Of a stretch of DNA of 64,000 nt, positions 1 through 8,309 are shown in pieces; the first letter of the stretch is position 1; every line of letters starts with the position of its first letter. The notes below the pieces were generated by a model. That model searched no databases and was not told the origin of the DNA. It was given only the letters and a program-made list of their open reading frames with translations. This stretch comes from Micromonospora fulviviridis (lineage in GTDB: Bacteria; Actinomycetota; Actinomycetes; Mycobacteriales; Micromonosporaceae), in contig NZ_BMRA01000001.1 of the NCBI RefSeq assembly GCF_014648395.1, forward strand, positions 810,521 through 874,520, in the 5' to 3' direction. A program made the position numbers and the translations under genes.

Positions 1-1470
1 GTGCCGCCGCTGGTCCCGCCGAGCGCGCGGCACCACCTGCCCCCGCCGCCCGCCGTGCCGGTCGCGCCGCCACCCCCGCCGCCCCGCCCCCGGGTCGACT
101 TCGCGGTGGTCCGCGAGCTGCGCCGGGAACTCAGCGAGCGGCTCACCCTCTGGCAGCGTGGCCGGGAGTTCGACGCGGACGCCGAGGAGGTCGAGCGGGC
201 CCGGCTGGCCGTCGCGGTGGTCTCCGCGTACGCGGACTCGGTGCGCCGGGCCGGCACGCCGATGGCCGCCGACGAGGAGCGGCTGCTGCTCGACCAGGTG
301 ACCGCCGAGCTGGTCGGCCTGGGCCGGCTCCAGACCCTGCTGGTCGACGACACCATCGAGGAGGTGCACATCCTCGGCTGCGACCAGGTGCGCATCACCA
401 GGCACGGCGGCGGCGTGGACTGGTCCGAGCCGATCGCCGACAGCGACGACGAACTGGTGGAGATCCTCCAGGCGGCGGCCCGCCGGGCCGGGGCGACCGA
501 GCGGTCGCTCTCCACCTCCAAGCCGACGCTCGACCTGCAACTGCCCGACGGCAGCCGGCTCGCCGCGGTCTTCCTGGTCAGCCACCGCCCGTACGCGGTG
601 ATCCGCAAGCACAACACGCTCGCCGTGAGCCTGGAGGACATCTCCGGTGGCCGGCCCGACCTGGACGAGATGATCGACCCGCTGCTGCGCGACTTCCTCC
701 GCGCGTCCATGCGGGCCGGGCTGAACATCATGGTCGCCGGGCTGGCCGGGGCCGGGAAGACCACGGTCATCCGCGCGCTGATGGACGAGATCCCGGCCGA
801 CGAGCCGTACGTGCTGCTGGAGGAGAGCCGGGAGTTGCTGCCGGTCCGCCGCGGCCACAAGCACCGGGCGGTGATGAGCTTCGAGTCCCGGGAGGGGCAC
901 GGCGAGCGCGGGCTGGACGGCCGGCCGGCCGGTGAGGTCAGCATCGCCGACCTCATCCCGGTGTCGCTGCGGATGGGCGTGCTGCGGATCATCGTCGGCG
1001 AGGTGCGGTCGCGAGAGATCGTGCCGATGCTCCAGGCGATGACCACCAGCCGCGGTTCGATGTGCACGATCCACGCGCGTACCCCGGCCGGGGTGGGTGA
1101 GCGGATCATCGAGCTGGCGCTGGCCCACGGCCGGGAGATGACGGTCGACCAGGCCCGCCGGATGGCGGGCAACGCGCTGGACCTCATCGTCTACGTCACG
1201 GTCGAGGACGAGACCGCGATCGGTGGCCGGAAGCACCGCTTCGTCTCGCACGTCGAGGAGGTCATCGGCGTCGGCGAGGGCAACCGGATCACCACCACCA
1301 GCGTCTTCGGCCCGGGACCGGACGGCCGGGCCGTGCCCCGCCACCTCCCCGAGCGGATCCGCGACCAGCTGCTCCGGGTCGGCTACGACGCCCGGCTGCT
1401 GACCCGGTTCATCGAGGCCGGCACGGGCGCGTGGCGGCGGCCCCGGCACACCCGGCTTGGACGGCGGTAG
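1..1470 (+). CDS. tadA: Tad/Flp pilus secretion ATPase, CpaF/TadA family
   Basis: A type II/IV secretion ATPase that should power assembly of a Tad (Flp) pilus at the inner face of the membrane. The Walker A motif GLAGAGKTT lies at residues 247-255. The Walker B region follows near residues 328-337 (LRIIVGEVR), and a His-containing CTIHA motif lies further on, as is usual in CpaF. The first ~30 residues are Pro-rich and probably disordered. The frame is open from base 1, so the true N-terminus may lie upstream of the window. It heads a co-directional run of tad genes. Family assignment is secure; which surface structure is built cannot be seen. Confidence 0.92.
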   Translation: MPPLVPPSARHHLPPPPAVPVAPPPPPPRPRVDFAVVRELRRELSERLTLWQRGREFDADAEEVERARLAVAVVSAYADSVRRAGTPMAADEERLLLDQVTAELVGLGRLQTLLVDDTIEEVHILGCDQVRITRHGGGVDWSEPIADSDDELVEILQAAARRAGATERSLSTSKPTLDLQLPDGSRLAAVFLVSHRPYAVIRKHNTLAVSLEDISGGRPDLDEMIDPLLRDFLRASMRAGLNIMVAGLAGAGKTTVIRALMDEIPADEPYVLLEESRELLPVRRGHKHRAVMSFESREGHGERGLDGRPAGEVSIADLIPVSLRMGVLRIIVGEVRSREIVPMLQAMTTSRGSMCTIHARTPAGVGERIIELALAHGREMTVDQARRMAGNALDLIVYVTVEDETAIGGRKHRFVSHVEEVIGVGEGNRITTTSVFGPGPDGRAVPRHLPERIRDQLLRVGYDARLLTRFIEAGTGAWRRPRHTRLGRR

Positions 1471-1472
1471 CT

Positions 1473-1520
1473 GTGAGCGCGAGGAGTGAGCCGGGTCTGC
1501 GAGCCCCGCAGTCGCGAACG
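1473..1520 (+). repeat. Dispersed intergenic repeat, copy 1
   Basis: Begins GTGAGCGCGAGGAG and ends GCGAGCCCCGCAGTCGCGAA. It fills the gap between tadA and tadB and stops 11 nt before the tadB ATG. Two near-identical copies occur at 2428-2470 and, inverted, at 37251-37297. Confidence 0.9.
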
Positions 1521-1531
1521 AAGGCAGGCTC

Positions 1532-2431
1532 ATGACGACGATCGAGTTGATCGCGCTGGTCTCCGGGGCGGCGTGCGTGGCCGGGCTGGTGCTGGCGGTG
1601 GTCGCGCTGGTCGGCACCCGCCGGCCGCCCCGGTCGACGGCGGGCGCCGGCCCCGGGCTGAGCCGGCTCTGGACCGGCTCCGGGGCCAGCCGCCGCGAGC
1701 AGCACCGGTACCGGTTGCTGCTCGGCGCGGCCGTGGTGGCCGGCGCGCTGGCCTTCCTGCTCACCGGCCTGCCGGTGGTCGGCCTGCTGGTGGCGCTGGC
1801 GGTGCCCGGCGTGCCGTGGCTCTTCGCGGTGGGCCGGGCCGAGCAGCGGGCCATCGCCCGGATCGAGGCGGTCGGCGAGTGGACCCGGCGGCTCAAGGAC
1901 ATCTCCGGCACCGGGCAGGGCCTCCAACAGGCCATCATCGGCACCATCGCCACCGCGCCTGAGGAGATCCAGGAGGAGGTACGCACCCTGGCGGCCCGCC
2001 TCCAGGCCGGTTGGCTGGCGAGGTCCGCCCTGCTCGCCTTCGCCGACGAGATCGCCGACCCGGTCTGCGACCAGGTGGTGGCGGCGCTGATCCTGCACCT
2101 CACCGACCGGGGCGAGCGCCTCGGCGACGTGCTCGGCTCGATCGCCACCGCCGCCTCGGCCGAGGTGGCCACCCGGCGCGAGGTCGAGGCGAAGCGGACG
2201 CAGCCCCGGTTCGCGGTCCGCTTCCTCACCGGGATGACCCTGGCCACGCTCGCGTACGGGCTGGTCAACAGCGACTACGTCCGGCCGTACGGGACGGTCT
2301 TCGGGCAGCTCGTGATGGCGGTGCTCGGGGCGGCCTTCGTCGGGCTGCTGGTCTGGGTGCGGTCGATGAGCCAGCCGCCCCGCCCGGCGCGCTTCCTGCC
2401 GGCGCCGGACCCGGAGGAGGCGATCGCGTGA
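1532..2431 (+). CDS. tadB: Tad pilus inner-membrane platform protein, TadB-like (T2SS F domain)
   Basis: A 299-residue polytopic protein with a leading transmembrane helix, a hydrophobic hairpin around residues 65-95, a cytoplasmic T2SS-F-type helical domain in the middle, and two C-terminal hydrophobic segments. This is the usual TadB/GspF arrangement. With TadC it should form the platform that couples CpaF ATP hydrolysis to pilin extrusion. It lies between the ATPase and tadC, separated from each by a copy of the dispersed repeat. Its own stop codon TGA lies inside the first bases of the second copy. TadB versus TadC is assigned from gene order. Confidence 0.85.
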   Translation: MTTIELIALVSGAACVAGLVLAVVALVGTRRPPRSTAGAGPGLSRLWTGSGASRREQHRYRLLLGAAVVAGALAFLLTGLPVVGLLVALAVPGVPWLFAVGRAEQRAIARIEAVGEWTRRLKDISGTGQGLQQAIIGTIATAPEEIQEEVRTLAARLQAGWLARSALLAFADEIADPVCDQVVAALILHLTDRGERLGDVLGSIATAASAEVATRREVEAKRTQPRFAVRFLTGMTLATLAYGLVNSDYVRPYGTVFGQLVMAVLGAAFVGLLVWVRSMSQPPRPARFLPAPDPEEAIA

Positions 2432-2470
2432 GCGCGAGGAGTGACCTTGCGAGCCCCGCAGTCGCGAACG
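2428..2470 (+). repeat. Dispersed intergenic repeat, copy 2
   Basis: Shares GTGAGCGCGAGGAGTGA and TGCGAGCCCCGCAGTCGCGA with copy 1 but lacks a few bases in the middle. The TGA of tadB is made of bases of the repeat itself, and tadC starts 13 nt after its end. Confidence 0.9.
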
Positions 2471-2483
2471 AGAGGCGGGCGCG

Positions 2484-3347
2484 ATGATGGTCAACTGGCA
2501 GCTGGCCGTCGCCGTGCTGGGTGGGGCGGCCGTCGGGCTGGGCCTGTTCCTGGTGGTCCGCGAGGCGCTGCCGGCCACCCCGGCGCTCGGCCCGGCGCTG
2601 CGCCGGCTGCACCAGCCGCCCGGCCAGGCCCCGGTGGCCGGGAGCGGGCCGGACTGGCTCGGCGGCGTCTCCCGCTGGCTGCGGCCGCCGCACCGGCAGC
2701 TCGCCCTGCTCGACCGGACCCCCGAGCAGTACGCCCTGTCGGTGCTGCTCTCCGCGCTGGTCGGGTTCGCCACCCCGGCGGTCGCCTCGGCCGTCCTCTT
2801 CGTGGGCGGGGTGGCGCTGCCGCTGCCCGTGCCGGTGGTGGGGAGCCTGGGGTTGGCGCTCGTCGCCGGCCTGCTCGCGCACCGGGCGGTGCTGGCCAGG
2901 GCGGACGACGCGCGGGACGAGTTCCGCCAGGCGGTCTGCACCTACCTGGACCTGGTGGCGTTGCAGCTCTCCGCCGCGCACGGCCCGGTGCAGTCGCTGG
3001 AGCGCGCGGCGGCGGTCTGCGACGGCTGGGTCTTCGACCGGATCCGGGAGGCGCTGCGGATCGCCCAGCTCCAGATGCACTCGCCCTGGGACGAGCTCCA
3101 GGAGCTGGCCGACCGGATCGGCATCCCGGAGCTGGGCGACGTGGGGGCCATCATGCGCTCCTCCGGCAGCGAGGGCGCCCAGGTGCACGAGACCCTGCGC
3201 AGCCGCGCCGACTCGCTGCGCGACCAGATCCGCACGGACAACCTGGCCCGGGCCGAGGGGGTGACCAGCCGGCTGGACATCCCCGGTTCGCTGCTGGTGT
3301 TCGTCCTGCTCGGCTTCGCCGTCTATCCGTTCCTCGCCCGTCTGTGA
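2484..3347 (+). CDS. tadC: Tad pilus inner-membrane platform protein, TadC-like (T2SS F domain)
   Basis: A 287-residue membrane protein of the T2SS F family. It has an N-terminal membrane helix, a hydrophobic hairpin near residues 85-140, a helical cytoplasmic F domain containing a DELQELADRIGIPELGDV-type segment, and a C-terminal helix. It is the predicted partner of TadB in the pilus platform. An ATG at 2484 is followed directly by a second ATG at 2487, so either could be used. The next gene begins 25 nt downstream behind a strong GAGAAGGAG ribosome-binding site. Confidence 0.85.
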   Translation: MMVNWQLAVAVLGGAAVGLGLFLVVREALPATPALGPALRRLHQPPGQAPVAGSGPDWLGGVSRWLRPPHRQLALLDRTPEQYALSVLLSALVGFATPAVASAVLFVGGVALPLPVPVVGSLGLALVAGLLAHRAVLARADDARDEFRQAVCTYLDLVALQLSAAHGPVQSLERAAAVCDGWVFDRIREALRIAQLQMHSPWDELQELADRIGIPELGDVGAIMRSSGSEGAQVHETLRSRADSLRDQIRTDNLARAEGVTSRLDIPGSLLVFVLLGFAVYPFLARL

Positions 3348-3371
3348 ACCCACCCCGAGAAGGAGACGACC

Positions 3372-3581
3372 ATGCACCTCTACGCCTACCTGTACGCCGC
3401 GGTCAGCAGCCGCCTGGCCGAGCTGCGGCGGGACACCGAGCGGGGCGACAGCCCGGTGCCGACCGCGGTGATCATCTTCGGCCTGGTCGCGGTGGCCATG
3501 GCGGTGACCGGGCTCGCCCTGGCCAAGGCGAACAACTGGATGAACGCCATCCCGAACAACACGGCGCCGAAGGCCCCGTGA
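3372..3581 (+). CDS. Small single-pass peptide, possible Flp-type pilin
   Basis: A 69-residue peptide with a charged N-terminal part (residues 15-30) and one hydrophobic helix at about residues 32-52. Size, topology and position directly after tadC fit a Flp pilin. The segment before the helix (RGDSPVPTAV) lacks the glutamate normally found just inside the mature Flp pilin helix, so prepilin-peptidase processing is uncertain. The start has an excellent GGAG ribosome-binding site. The stop overlaps the next ATG (TGATG), indicating translational coupling. Pilin identity is inferred from context. Confidence 0.65.
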   Translation: MHLYAYLYAAVSSRLAELRRDTERGDSPVPTAVIIFGLVAVAMAVTGLALAKANNWMNAIPNNTAPKAP

Positions 3582-4069
3582 TGCCCCGCCCCGCCCGTAC
3601 GGACCGGAGCCGGCCGGCGCCCGCCGGCCGGCCCACCGGCCGGTGCGGCCCGGGGCGCATCGTCACCGCCCTCCGGGAGCGGCTGGCCGCGGGCGGGCCC
3701 GAGCGGGGGGCCAACCCGGTCGAGCTGGCGGTGGTGATGCCGGCGATCCTGGTGCTGCTCTTCGCCTCGATCCAGCTCGCCGTCTGGTTCGTCGCCCGGT
3801 CGACCGCCCTCAACGCGGCGCAGACCGGGGTGAACGCCCAACGGGCGCTCCAGGCCCCGCCGGACGCGGGCCGGGACCGGGCCACCAGCTTCCTGCGTGC
3901 CGCCGGGGACTGGCTGGTCGACTGGCAGTCCCCCGGTCCCACCTGTACGACGACGGCCACCGAGGTCACCTGCACGGTCAGCGGACGTTCCCTGTCGGTG
4001 ATCCCGGGCGTGCGCTTCGCGGTCTCGCAGCGCGCGCACGGTCCGGTCGAACGCTGGACGACGGGGTGA
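3581..4069 (+). CDS. TadE-family pilus assembly protein
   Basis: A 162-residue protein with a basic, Pro-rich N-terminal tail and then the TadE signature: GANPVEL followed by a hydrophobic helix (about residues 47-70). The rest, exported, carries three cysteines. TadE-type minor pseudopilins are anchored by this helix and take part in Tad pilus biogenesis. The start ATG overlaps the previous stop, and the stop is followed within a few bases by the next TadE-like gene. The longer reading frame that begins upstream at 2441 is antisense-free but non-homologous, so the ATG at 3581 is preferred. Confidence 0.8.
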   Translation: MPRPARTDRSRPAPAGRPTGRCGPGRIVTALRERLAAGGPERGANPVELAVVMPAILVLLFASIQLAVWFVARSTALNAAQTGVNAQRALQAPPDAGRDRATSFLRAAGDWLVDWQSPGPTCTTTATEVTCTVSGRSLSVIPGVRFAVSQRAHGPVERWTTG

Positions 4070-4074
4070 GGCCG

Positions 4075-4536
4075 ATGGCGCGGGACCGGGGTTCCGTCTC
4101 GATCGAGGTGGCGGTGCTCGCCCCCGCCTTCATCGGGTTGATGGTGCTGGCCGGGGTCGCCGGCCGGACGGCCGTCGCCGACGAGGCGGTGGAGTCGGCC
4201 GCGCACGACGCCGCCCGGGCCGCCTCGATCGCCCGGGACGCGCGGACCGGCCGGACCGCCGCCACCGACGCGGCCCGCCGCCAGCTCGACTGGTCGGGGC
4301 TGCGCTGCACCGCCCCGCCGGCGTTGACCTTCCGCGGCTCCGTGGGGGACGCCGGGACCAGCTTCGCGGCCGCGTACCGCAGCGCGCCCGGGGTGCCCGC
4401 GACGGTCACGGTCGCGGTGACCTGCACGGTCTCCTTCGACGACCTGCGGGCGCCGGGGCTGCCCGGCGTGCCGGGCGGCAAGACCGTCTCGGCGAGCTTC
4501 ACCTCCCCGCTGGACACCTACCGGAGCCGCCGGTGA
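4075..4536 (+). CDS. Second TadE/G-like pilus assembly protein
   Basis: About 154 residues. It begins with RGSVSIEVAVLAPAFIG, a TadE-type motif with the conserved Glu just inside a hydrophobic helix (about residues 5-30). The exported part is Ala/Thr-rich with two cysteines (LRCTAPP and TCTVSF). A GTG at 4066 overlaps the upstream TGA and is an alternative start; the ATG at 4075 has GTGAGG four bases before it. It belongs to the tad operon. The specific role of this second copy, minor pilin or assembly factor, cannot be read from the sequence. Confidence 0.75.
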   Translation: MARDRGSVSIEVAVLAPAFIGLMVLAGVAGRTAVADEAVESAAHDAARAASIARDARTGRTAATDAARRQLDWSGLRCTAPPALTFRGSVGDAGTSFAAAYRSAPGVPATVTVAVTCTVSFDDLRAPGLPGVPGGKTVSASFTSPLDTYRSRR

Positions 4537-4964
4537 CCGGGCGACGCGCGTCGGAGAGCGGCCGGGTGAGCCTTTTCCTGGCCGTGGCGATGACCGGCGT
4601 ACTCGCGATCATCAGCCTGGCGTACGACGGCGCCGGACAGCTCCGCTCGTTGCAGCGCGCGGACAACCTGGCCGCCGAGGCGGCCCGCAGCGGCGGCCAG
4701 ATGATCGACCGGGCCCACGCCATCGAGGGCGGCCCGAAGCGGATCGACGAGGTGGCCGCCCGGAAGGCCGTCGCGGACTACCTGAGCGCCGCCGGCGGGG
4801 TCCGCGACCACGACGTCAGCTTCCCGGTGGTCGCCGGAGAGCGGCAGATCCAGGTACGCGTCCGCATCACCTACCGCCGGGACCTGCTCGGTCTCTTCGG
4901 CTTCCAGAACACCGCCACCGTCACCGGTGAGGCCACGGCGCGGGCGCTCACCGGAGCCCCGTAG
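4533..4964 (+). CDS. TadG-like membrane-anchored protein
   Basis: A 143-residue protein whose N-terminus, ESGRVSLFLAVAMTGVLAIISLAYDGAG, matches the TadG/Flp-associated pattern of a single helix followed by D-x-A-x(n)-Q, here with the RADNLAAEAAR segment typical of TadG N-termini. The GTG start overlaps the previous TGA by 4 nt. A von Willebrand domain found in long TadG proteins is absent, so this is the short actinobacterial type. It is the third consecutive TadE/G-type product in the operon. Confidence 0.75.
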   Translation: MTGRRASESGRVSLFLAVAMTGVLAIISLAYDGAGQLRSLQRADNLAAEAARSGGQMIDRAHAIEGGPKRIDEVAARKAVADYLSAAGGVRDHDVSFPVVAGERQIQVRVRITYRRDLLGLFGFQNTATVTGEATARALTGAP

Positions 4965-4979
4965 GAAGGGAAGGCAGCC

Positions 4980-6053
4980 ATGGGTGCATCGCAACGCTCG
5001 GCCGTCCGGCGGACCGGCCAGGTCCTCACCGGCCTCGGCGCCCTCGTCGTGCTCTGCGCGGTGCTGGCGGGCGGGCCGATCGCCCTGCTGGCCTTCGCCG
5101 GCAACCCCCTCCCCGACCACCTGCCCACGCTGGCCGAGGTGGGTACGGCGTTGACCAGCCGCGACGACGGGCAGCTCTTCCTGCGGGCGCTGGCCGTGGT
5201 GGGCTGGTTCGGCTGGGCCACGTTCGCCTTCTCCGTACTCGTGGAACTCCTCGCGGCGTCGCTGCGCCGGCCGGCGCCCCGGCTGCGCGGGATGCGCCGC
5301 CAGCAGCGGGCCGCGGCCGCGCTGGTCGGCTCGGTGGCGCTGATCCTGGCGGCCAGCCCGGCCGCGGCGAGCGCCGCCACCCTGGCCGCGCCGCAGCCGG
5401 TCGCCACCGCGCCGGCGGTGGTCGCCCCGCCGGCCGGACGCGCCGCCCCGCAGGCCGGTCCCGCGCTCGCCGCCCCGCCGGTCCGGGCCGCCTCGGTCAC
5501 CACGAGCCCGGCGGTGTACCGGGTGGCGAAGGGCGACTACCTGGGCGAGGTGGCCGACCGCTACCTGGACGACTTCGACCGCTACCGCGAGGTGGCCCGG
5601 CTGAACCGGCTCGCCGACCCGGACCGGATCCGACCGGGGCAGCTGCTCAAGCTGCCCGAGGGGGCGGTGGACGCGGGCGCCCGCCGGCACGCCACCGGCC
5701 GGCTCGTGGCCACCCCGGCCAGCCCGTCCCGCCCGGCTCCCGGCCCGGCCGCCACGCCGGGCGGTGGCGGCGCGTCCTCGACGACGCCGAAGGGCACGCC
5801 GTCCCCGCACCCGCCCGGACGGGACACCACGCCCACCGTGGAGGCGCCCGCCGGGCAGCCACCGGCGATGTCGGCGGGCGCCTCCCGGGCCACCGTCGAG
5901 GACCGGATCAACCGCCCGCTGGCCATCTCGGCGGTGCTGGCGGTGGCGAGCATCGTGGGTGCCCAGATCGGCGCGGTCCTCGGCCTGCGCCGCCGCCCGG
6001 CGCCCCGGACGACGGTCCGCGACCTCGTCGTGGGTCGCCACCGCCGGGACTGA
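4980..6053 (+). CDS. LysM-domain membrane protein closing the tad operon
   Basis: A 357-residue protein with two N-terminal transmembrane segments (about residues 13-40 and 70-90) and a third near 118-133. A LysM module lies at about residues 179-226 (VYRVAKGDYLGEVADRY to LLKLPEG), followed by a long Pro/Ala/Thr-rich linker and a final helix near 312-335. LysM normally binds peptidoglycan, so the protein could attach the pilus machine to the wall. It starts 15 nt after the previous stop with GGAAGGGAAGG as ribosome-binding site, which supports operon membership. The link to pilus function is inferred from position only. Confidence 0.75.
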   Translation: MGASQRSAVRRTGQVLTGLGALVVLCAVLAGGPIALLAFAGNPLPDHLPTLAEVGTALTSRDDGQLFLRALAVVGWFGWATFAFSVLVELLAASLRRPAPRLRGMRRQQRAAAALVGSVALILAASPAAASAATLAAPQPVATAPAVVAPPAGRAAPQAGPALAAPPVRAASVTTSPAVYRVAKGDYLGEVADRYLDDFDRYREVARLNRLADPDRIRPGQLLKLPEGAVDAGARRHATGRLVATPASPSRPAPGPAATPGGGGASSTTPKGTPSPHPPGRDTTPTVEAPAGQPPAMSAGASRATVEDRINRPLAISAVLAVASIVGAQIGAVLGLRRRPAPRTTVRDLVVGRHRRD

Positions 6054-6093
6054 CCCGGGCGACCGTGGACCGGACGGGCGGCCGCTCCGACGG

Positions 6094-6993
6094 TCAGGGG
6101 AGGCGGGCCTCCAGGCGGCCGTTGACCACGCGGGTGGGGAGGATGACCTGGTCGTTGCCCGAGGGGCCGTGGACGACCTCGCCGCCGTTGAGGCGGAAGG
6201 TGCTGCCGTGCCAGGGGCAGACCACGCAGGCATGGCCATCGATCTCCTGCACCTCGCCCTCACCGAGCGGGCCGCTCTGGTGCGGGCAGCGCTCCAGCAT
6301 CACCGTCACGTCGTCGCCGTGCCGGTAGAGGATCACCGAGACGTCGTCGATCTCGCGGGTGAGGAGCTGCCGCTGCGGCAGGCTCGACATGTCGCCGAGC
6401 GGGTGCCAGCCGTCGCTCACCAGGTGCAGCTCGGAGATGCTCTGGCTGACCTGCGCGCCCTGCTTGTACGCGAGGTGCCCACCGAGGTACGCCCCGGCGC
6501 TCGCCGCCGACAGCCCCAGGTAGGCCAGCGCCCGGCCCAGGTTGTGCCGCCCGTTCAGCCGGGCCGCCAGCGAGCCGGCGTAGAGGCTCAGGCCGATGGT
6601 GTTCGCGGCGGCGTGCACGAGGCCGATCCGGCGCTGGTCGCGGGAGAGTGCGGCCCAGTCGTTGAGCCCCGCCACCGCGGCCGGCAGCGCGCTGACCGTA
6701 CCGACCCCGACCAGCGCGGTCGCCGCCCGGCGCTGGCCGGGCATCAGGTCCACGACGGCGGCCGAGATCCAGGCGCCGACCGGCACCTGCACCATGGCCG
6801 GGTGCAGCGGGTGCCCCAACCAGACGCCGTGCAGGAAGTCCCGGACCCGCTGGGGACGCAGGGTGCCCTGCACGGCGCGCTGCAACCGGTCACCGACCCG
6901 GTCGAGTCGGGTGTTCTGCTCGATCTTCGTCAATAGTTCGCGCACGTGGTCCGACTTCCCGGCAGGAGAGGCCCCAAACCGGGCGGCGACCAC
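6094..6993 (-). CDS. Rieske [2Fe-2S] protein with DUF2231-like membrane domain
   Basis: A 299-residue protein with a DUF2231-type membrane region of about four helices (residues ~60-185) and a C-terminal Rieske domain. The cluster ligands are visible as CPHQSGPLG and, 17 residues on, CVVCPWHGSTF, giving the Cys-x-His and Cys-x2-His pairs. It is likely an electron-transfer protein at the membrane; its redox partner is unknown. The GTG at 6993 lies 3 nt beyond the bluB stop. A GTG at 6945 preceded by GGGAAG is an alternative start that better matches the usual N-terminus of the family. Co-transcription with bluB is probable. Confidence 0.85.
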   Translation of the reverse strand: MVAARFGASPAGKSDHVRELLTKIEQNTRLDRVGDRLQRAVQGTLRPQRVRDFLHGVWLGHPLHPAMVQVPVGAWISAAVVDLMPGQRRAATALVGVGTVSALPAAVAGLNDWAALSRDQRRIGLVHAAANTIGLSLYAGSLAARLNGRHNLGRALAYLGLSAASAGAYLGGHLAYKQGAQVSQSISELHLVSDGWHPLGDMSSLPQRQLLTREIDDVSVILYRHGDDVTVMLERCPHQSGPLGEGEVQEIDGHACVVCPWHGSTFRLNGGEVVHGPSGNDQVILPTRVVNGRLEARLP

Positions 6994-6996
6994 GGA

Positions 6997-7638
6997 TCAC
7001 CCCATCGGGTGGTCCTCGTCCGCCCGCCAGCGGTCGGCGTGCACGGCGGCGGCCAGCGGCCGGGGCGTACGCCAACCGTGCCGGACCAGGTCGGGGACGG
7101 TCTGGAGGCGGCTCACCGGGCCCACGCAGAGCCAGGCCACCGGGCGGATGCCGGGCGGGATGCCGAGCAGGTCGGCCAGGAACGGCTCCCGGTAGAAGGA
7201 GACCCAGCCGACGCCGAGCCCCTCGGCGGTGGCGGCCAGCCAGAGGTTCTGGATGGCCAGGCAGACCGAGTAGAGGCCGGCGTCGGCGATGGCGTGCCGG
7301 CCGAGCACGGCGGGCCCACCCCGCTGCGGGTCGTACGTGACCACGACCGACAGCGTCGACTCCAGCACTCCGTCGATCTTGATGCGGGCGAACCGCTCGG
7401 CCGCGGCGCCGTCCAGCGTGGCGGCGAAGGTGTCCCGCTCGACCTGGACGTGCGAGTGGAACCGGCGCCGGGTCTGCGGGTCGCGGACCAGCACGAAGTC
7501 CCAGGGCTGCGAGTTGCCGACGCTCGGCGCGGCGTGCGCGGCGGTGAGGATCCGGTCCAGGACGGCGTCCGGCACCGGCTCCCCGGTGAACTCGGCGCGC
7601 ACGTCGCGGCGGCGGTGGATGACGTCGTACAGGTCCAC
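6997..7638 (-). CDS. bluB: 5,6-dimethylbenzimidazole synthase (BluB family flavoprotein)
   Basis: A 213-residue nitroreductase-fold protein. BluB converts reduced FMN and oxygen into 5,6-dimethylbenzimidazole, the lower ligand of cobalamin. The opening HRRRDVRAEF, the SVGNSQPWDFV segment and the GVGWVSFY segment are characteristic of BluB rather than general nitroreductases. The start is taken as the GTG at 7638, because the in-frame extension to 7860 runs through the riboswitch and has no conserved character. A cobalamin riboswitch directly upstream supports the assignment and implies that expression falls when B12 is plentiful. Confidence 0.87.
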   Translation of the reverse strand: MDLYDVIHRRRDVRAEFTGEPVPDAVLDRILTAAHAAPSVGNSQPWDFVLVRDPQTRRRFHSHVQVERDTFAATLDGAAAERFARIKIDGVLESTLSVVVTYDPQRGGPAVLGRHAIADAGLYSVCLAIQNLWLAATAEGLGVGWVSFYREPFLADLLGIPPGIRPVAWLCVGPVSRLQTVPDLVRHGWRTPRPLAAAVHADRWRADEDHPMG

Positions 7639-7684
7639 AGGCAGGCTCCCGCTGCACTCGGCCCACACTCGCGGTGGGCGACTG

Positions 7685-7862
7685 AACGCGAGGCCGGTCT
7701 TCGGACTCCCGGATCGACGCCTGACCGTCCGCCTTCCCGGCCTACCGGCCAGTGGCTGCGCGTGACGCGCGTGGACGGGGACTCCCCGGTCACCGCGGCG
7801 GGCCCGTGCCGGATTTCCACCGGCTTCCCGATTCTCCCCGCGCACGGCGGGGCACCTCACAT
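7685..7862 (-). promoter_or_regulatory. Cobalamin riboswitch upstream of bluB
   Basis: Read on the minus strand, the region contains the conserved cobalamin-aptamer core: GGTGCC near 7856, GGGAAGCCGGTG then AATCCGG near 7810-7835, GCCCGCCGCGGTGA near 7790-7803, and a B12-box-like AGTCCGAAGACCGGCCT at 7691-7707. Order and spacing match the AdoCbl riboswitch class. It ends about 47 nt before the bluB GTG, so control could act by sequestering the translation start. Confidence 0.9.
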
Positions 7863-7896
7863 GATCGTTGCCGCCGCCGATGCTACCGAGGCGCCG

Positions 7897-8286
7897 TCAG
7901 GGTGCGGGTGGCCCGGGTGCGGCGGGTGGGGCCAGCTCGCGCAGCACCTGGCTGAGCTGGTCGATGCGGGACTGGGCCTCGGTGCGCAGCCGCTCGGCGA
8001 GCGCGTTCCAGTCCTCAGTGGTCGGCGCCTGCCCCGGCGGCAGCGCCGCGAGTGCCCGGCCGACCTCGGCCAGGGTGAGGCCGACCCGCTGGCACGCCTC
8101 GATCATCGCCAGGCGGCACATCACGTCGCCGTGGTACCGGCGCTGGTTGCCGGGCGTGCGGTCGCTGCTGATGAGGCCCTGTGCCTCGTAGAAGCGGATC
8201 GCCGACGCGGAGACGCCGCTGCGCTGCGCGACCTGACCGATGGTCAGGCCCGGCTCGTGCCAGTCGAAGGACGTGTCCTGCTTCAC
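7897..8286 (-). CDS. MerR-family transcriptional regulator (SoxR-like length)
   Basis: 129 residues. The N-terminal MerR winged helix reads LTIGQVAQRSGVSASAIRFYEAQGLI (about residues 14-40), followed by RRYHGDVMCRL and a C-terminal coiled-coil helix. There are no cysteines in the C-terminal loop, so it is not a redox-sensing SoxR. The effector is unknown. The GTG at 8286 is chosen because the MerR motif begins soon after it; the much longer upstream extension of the frame is antisense to other genes. It is transcribed divergently from the NmrA-like gene at 8380, and a perfect palindrome between them is the likely operator. Confidence 0.85.
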   Translation of the reverse strand: MKQDTSFDWHEPGLTIGQVAQRSGVSASAIRFYEAQGLISSDRTPGNQRRYHGDVMCRLAMIEACQRVGLTLAEVGRALAALPPGQAPTTEDWNALAERLRTEAQSRIDQLSQVLRELAPPAAPGPPAP

Positions 8287-8309
8287 GCCCCGAGTATGCC
8301 CGCCGACGG

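Noticed and set aside
7638..7860. N-terminal extension of bluB to 7860
   Set aside because: It would translate the cobalamin riboswitch; the conserved BluB N-terminus begins at the GTG at 7638.
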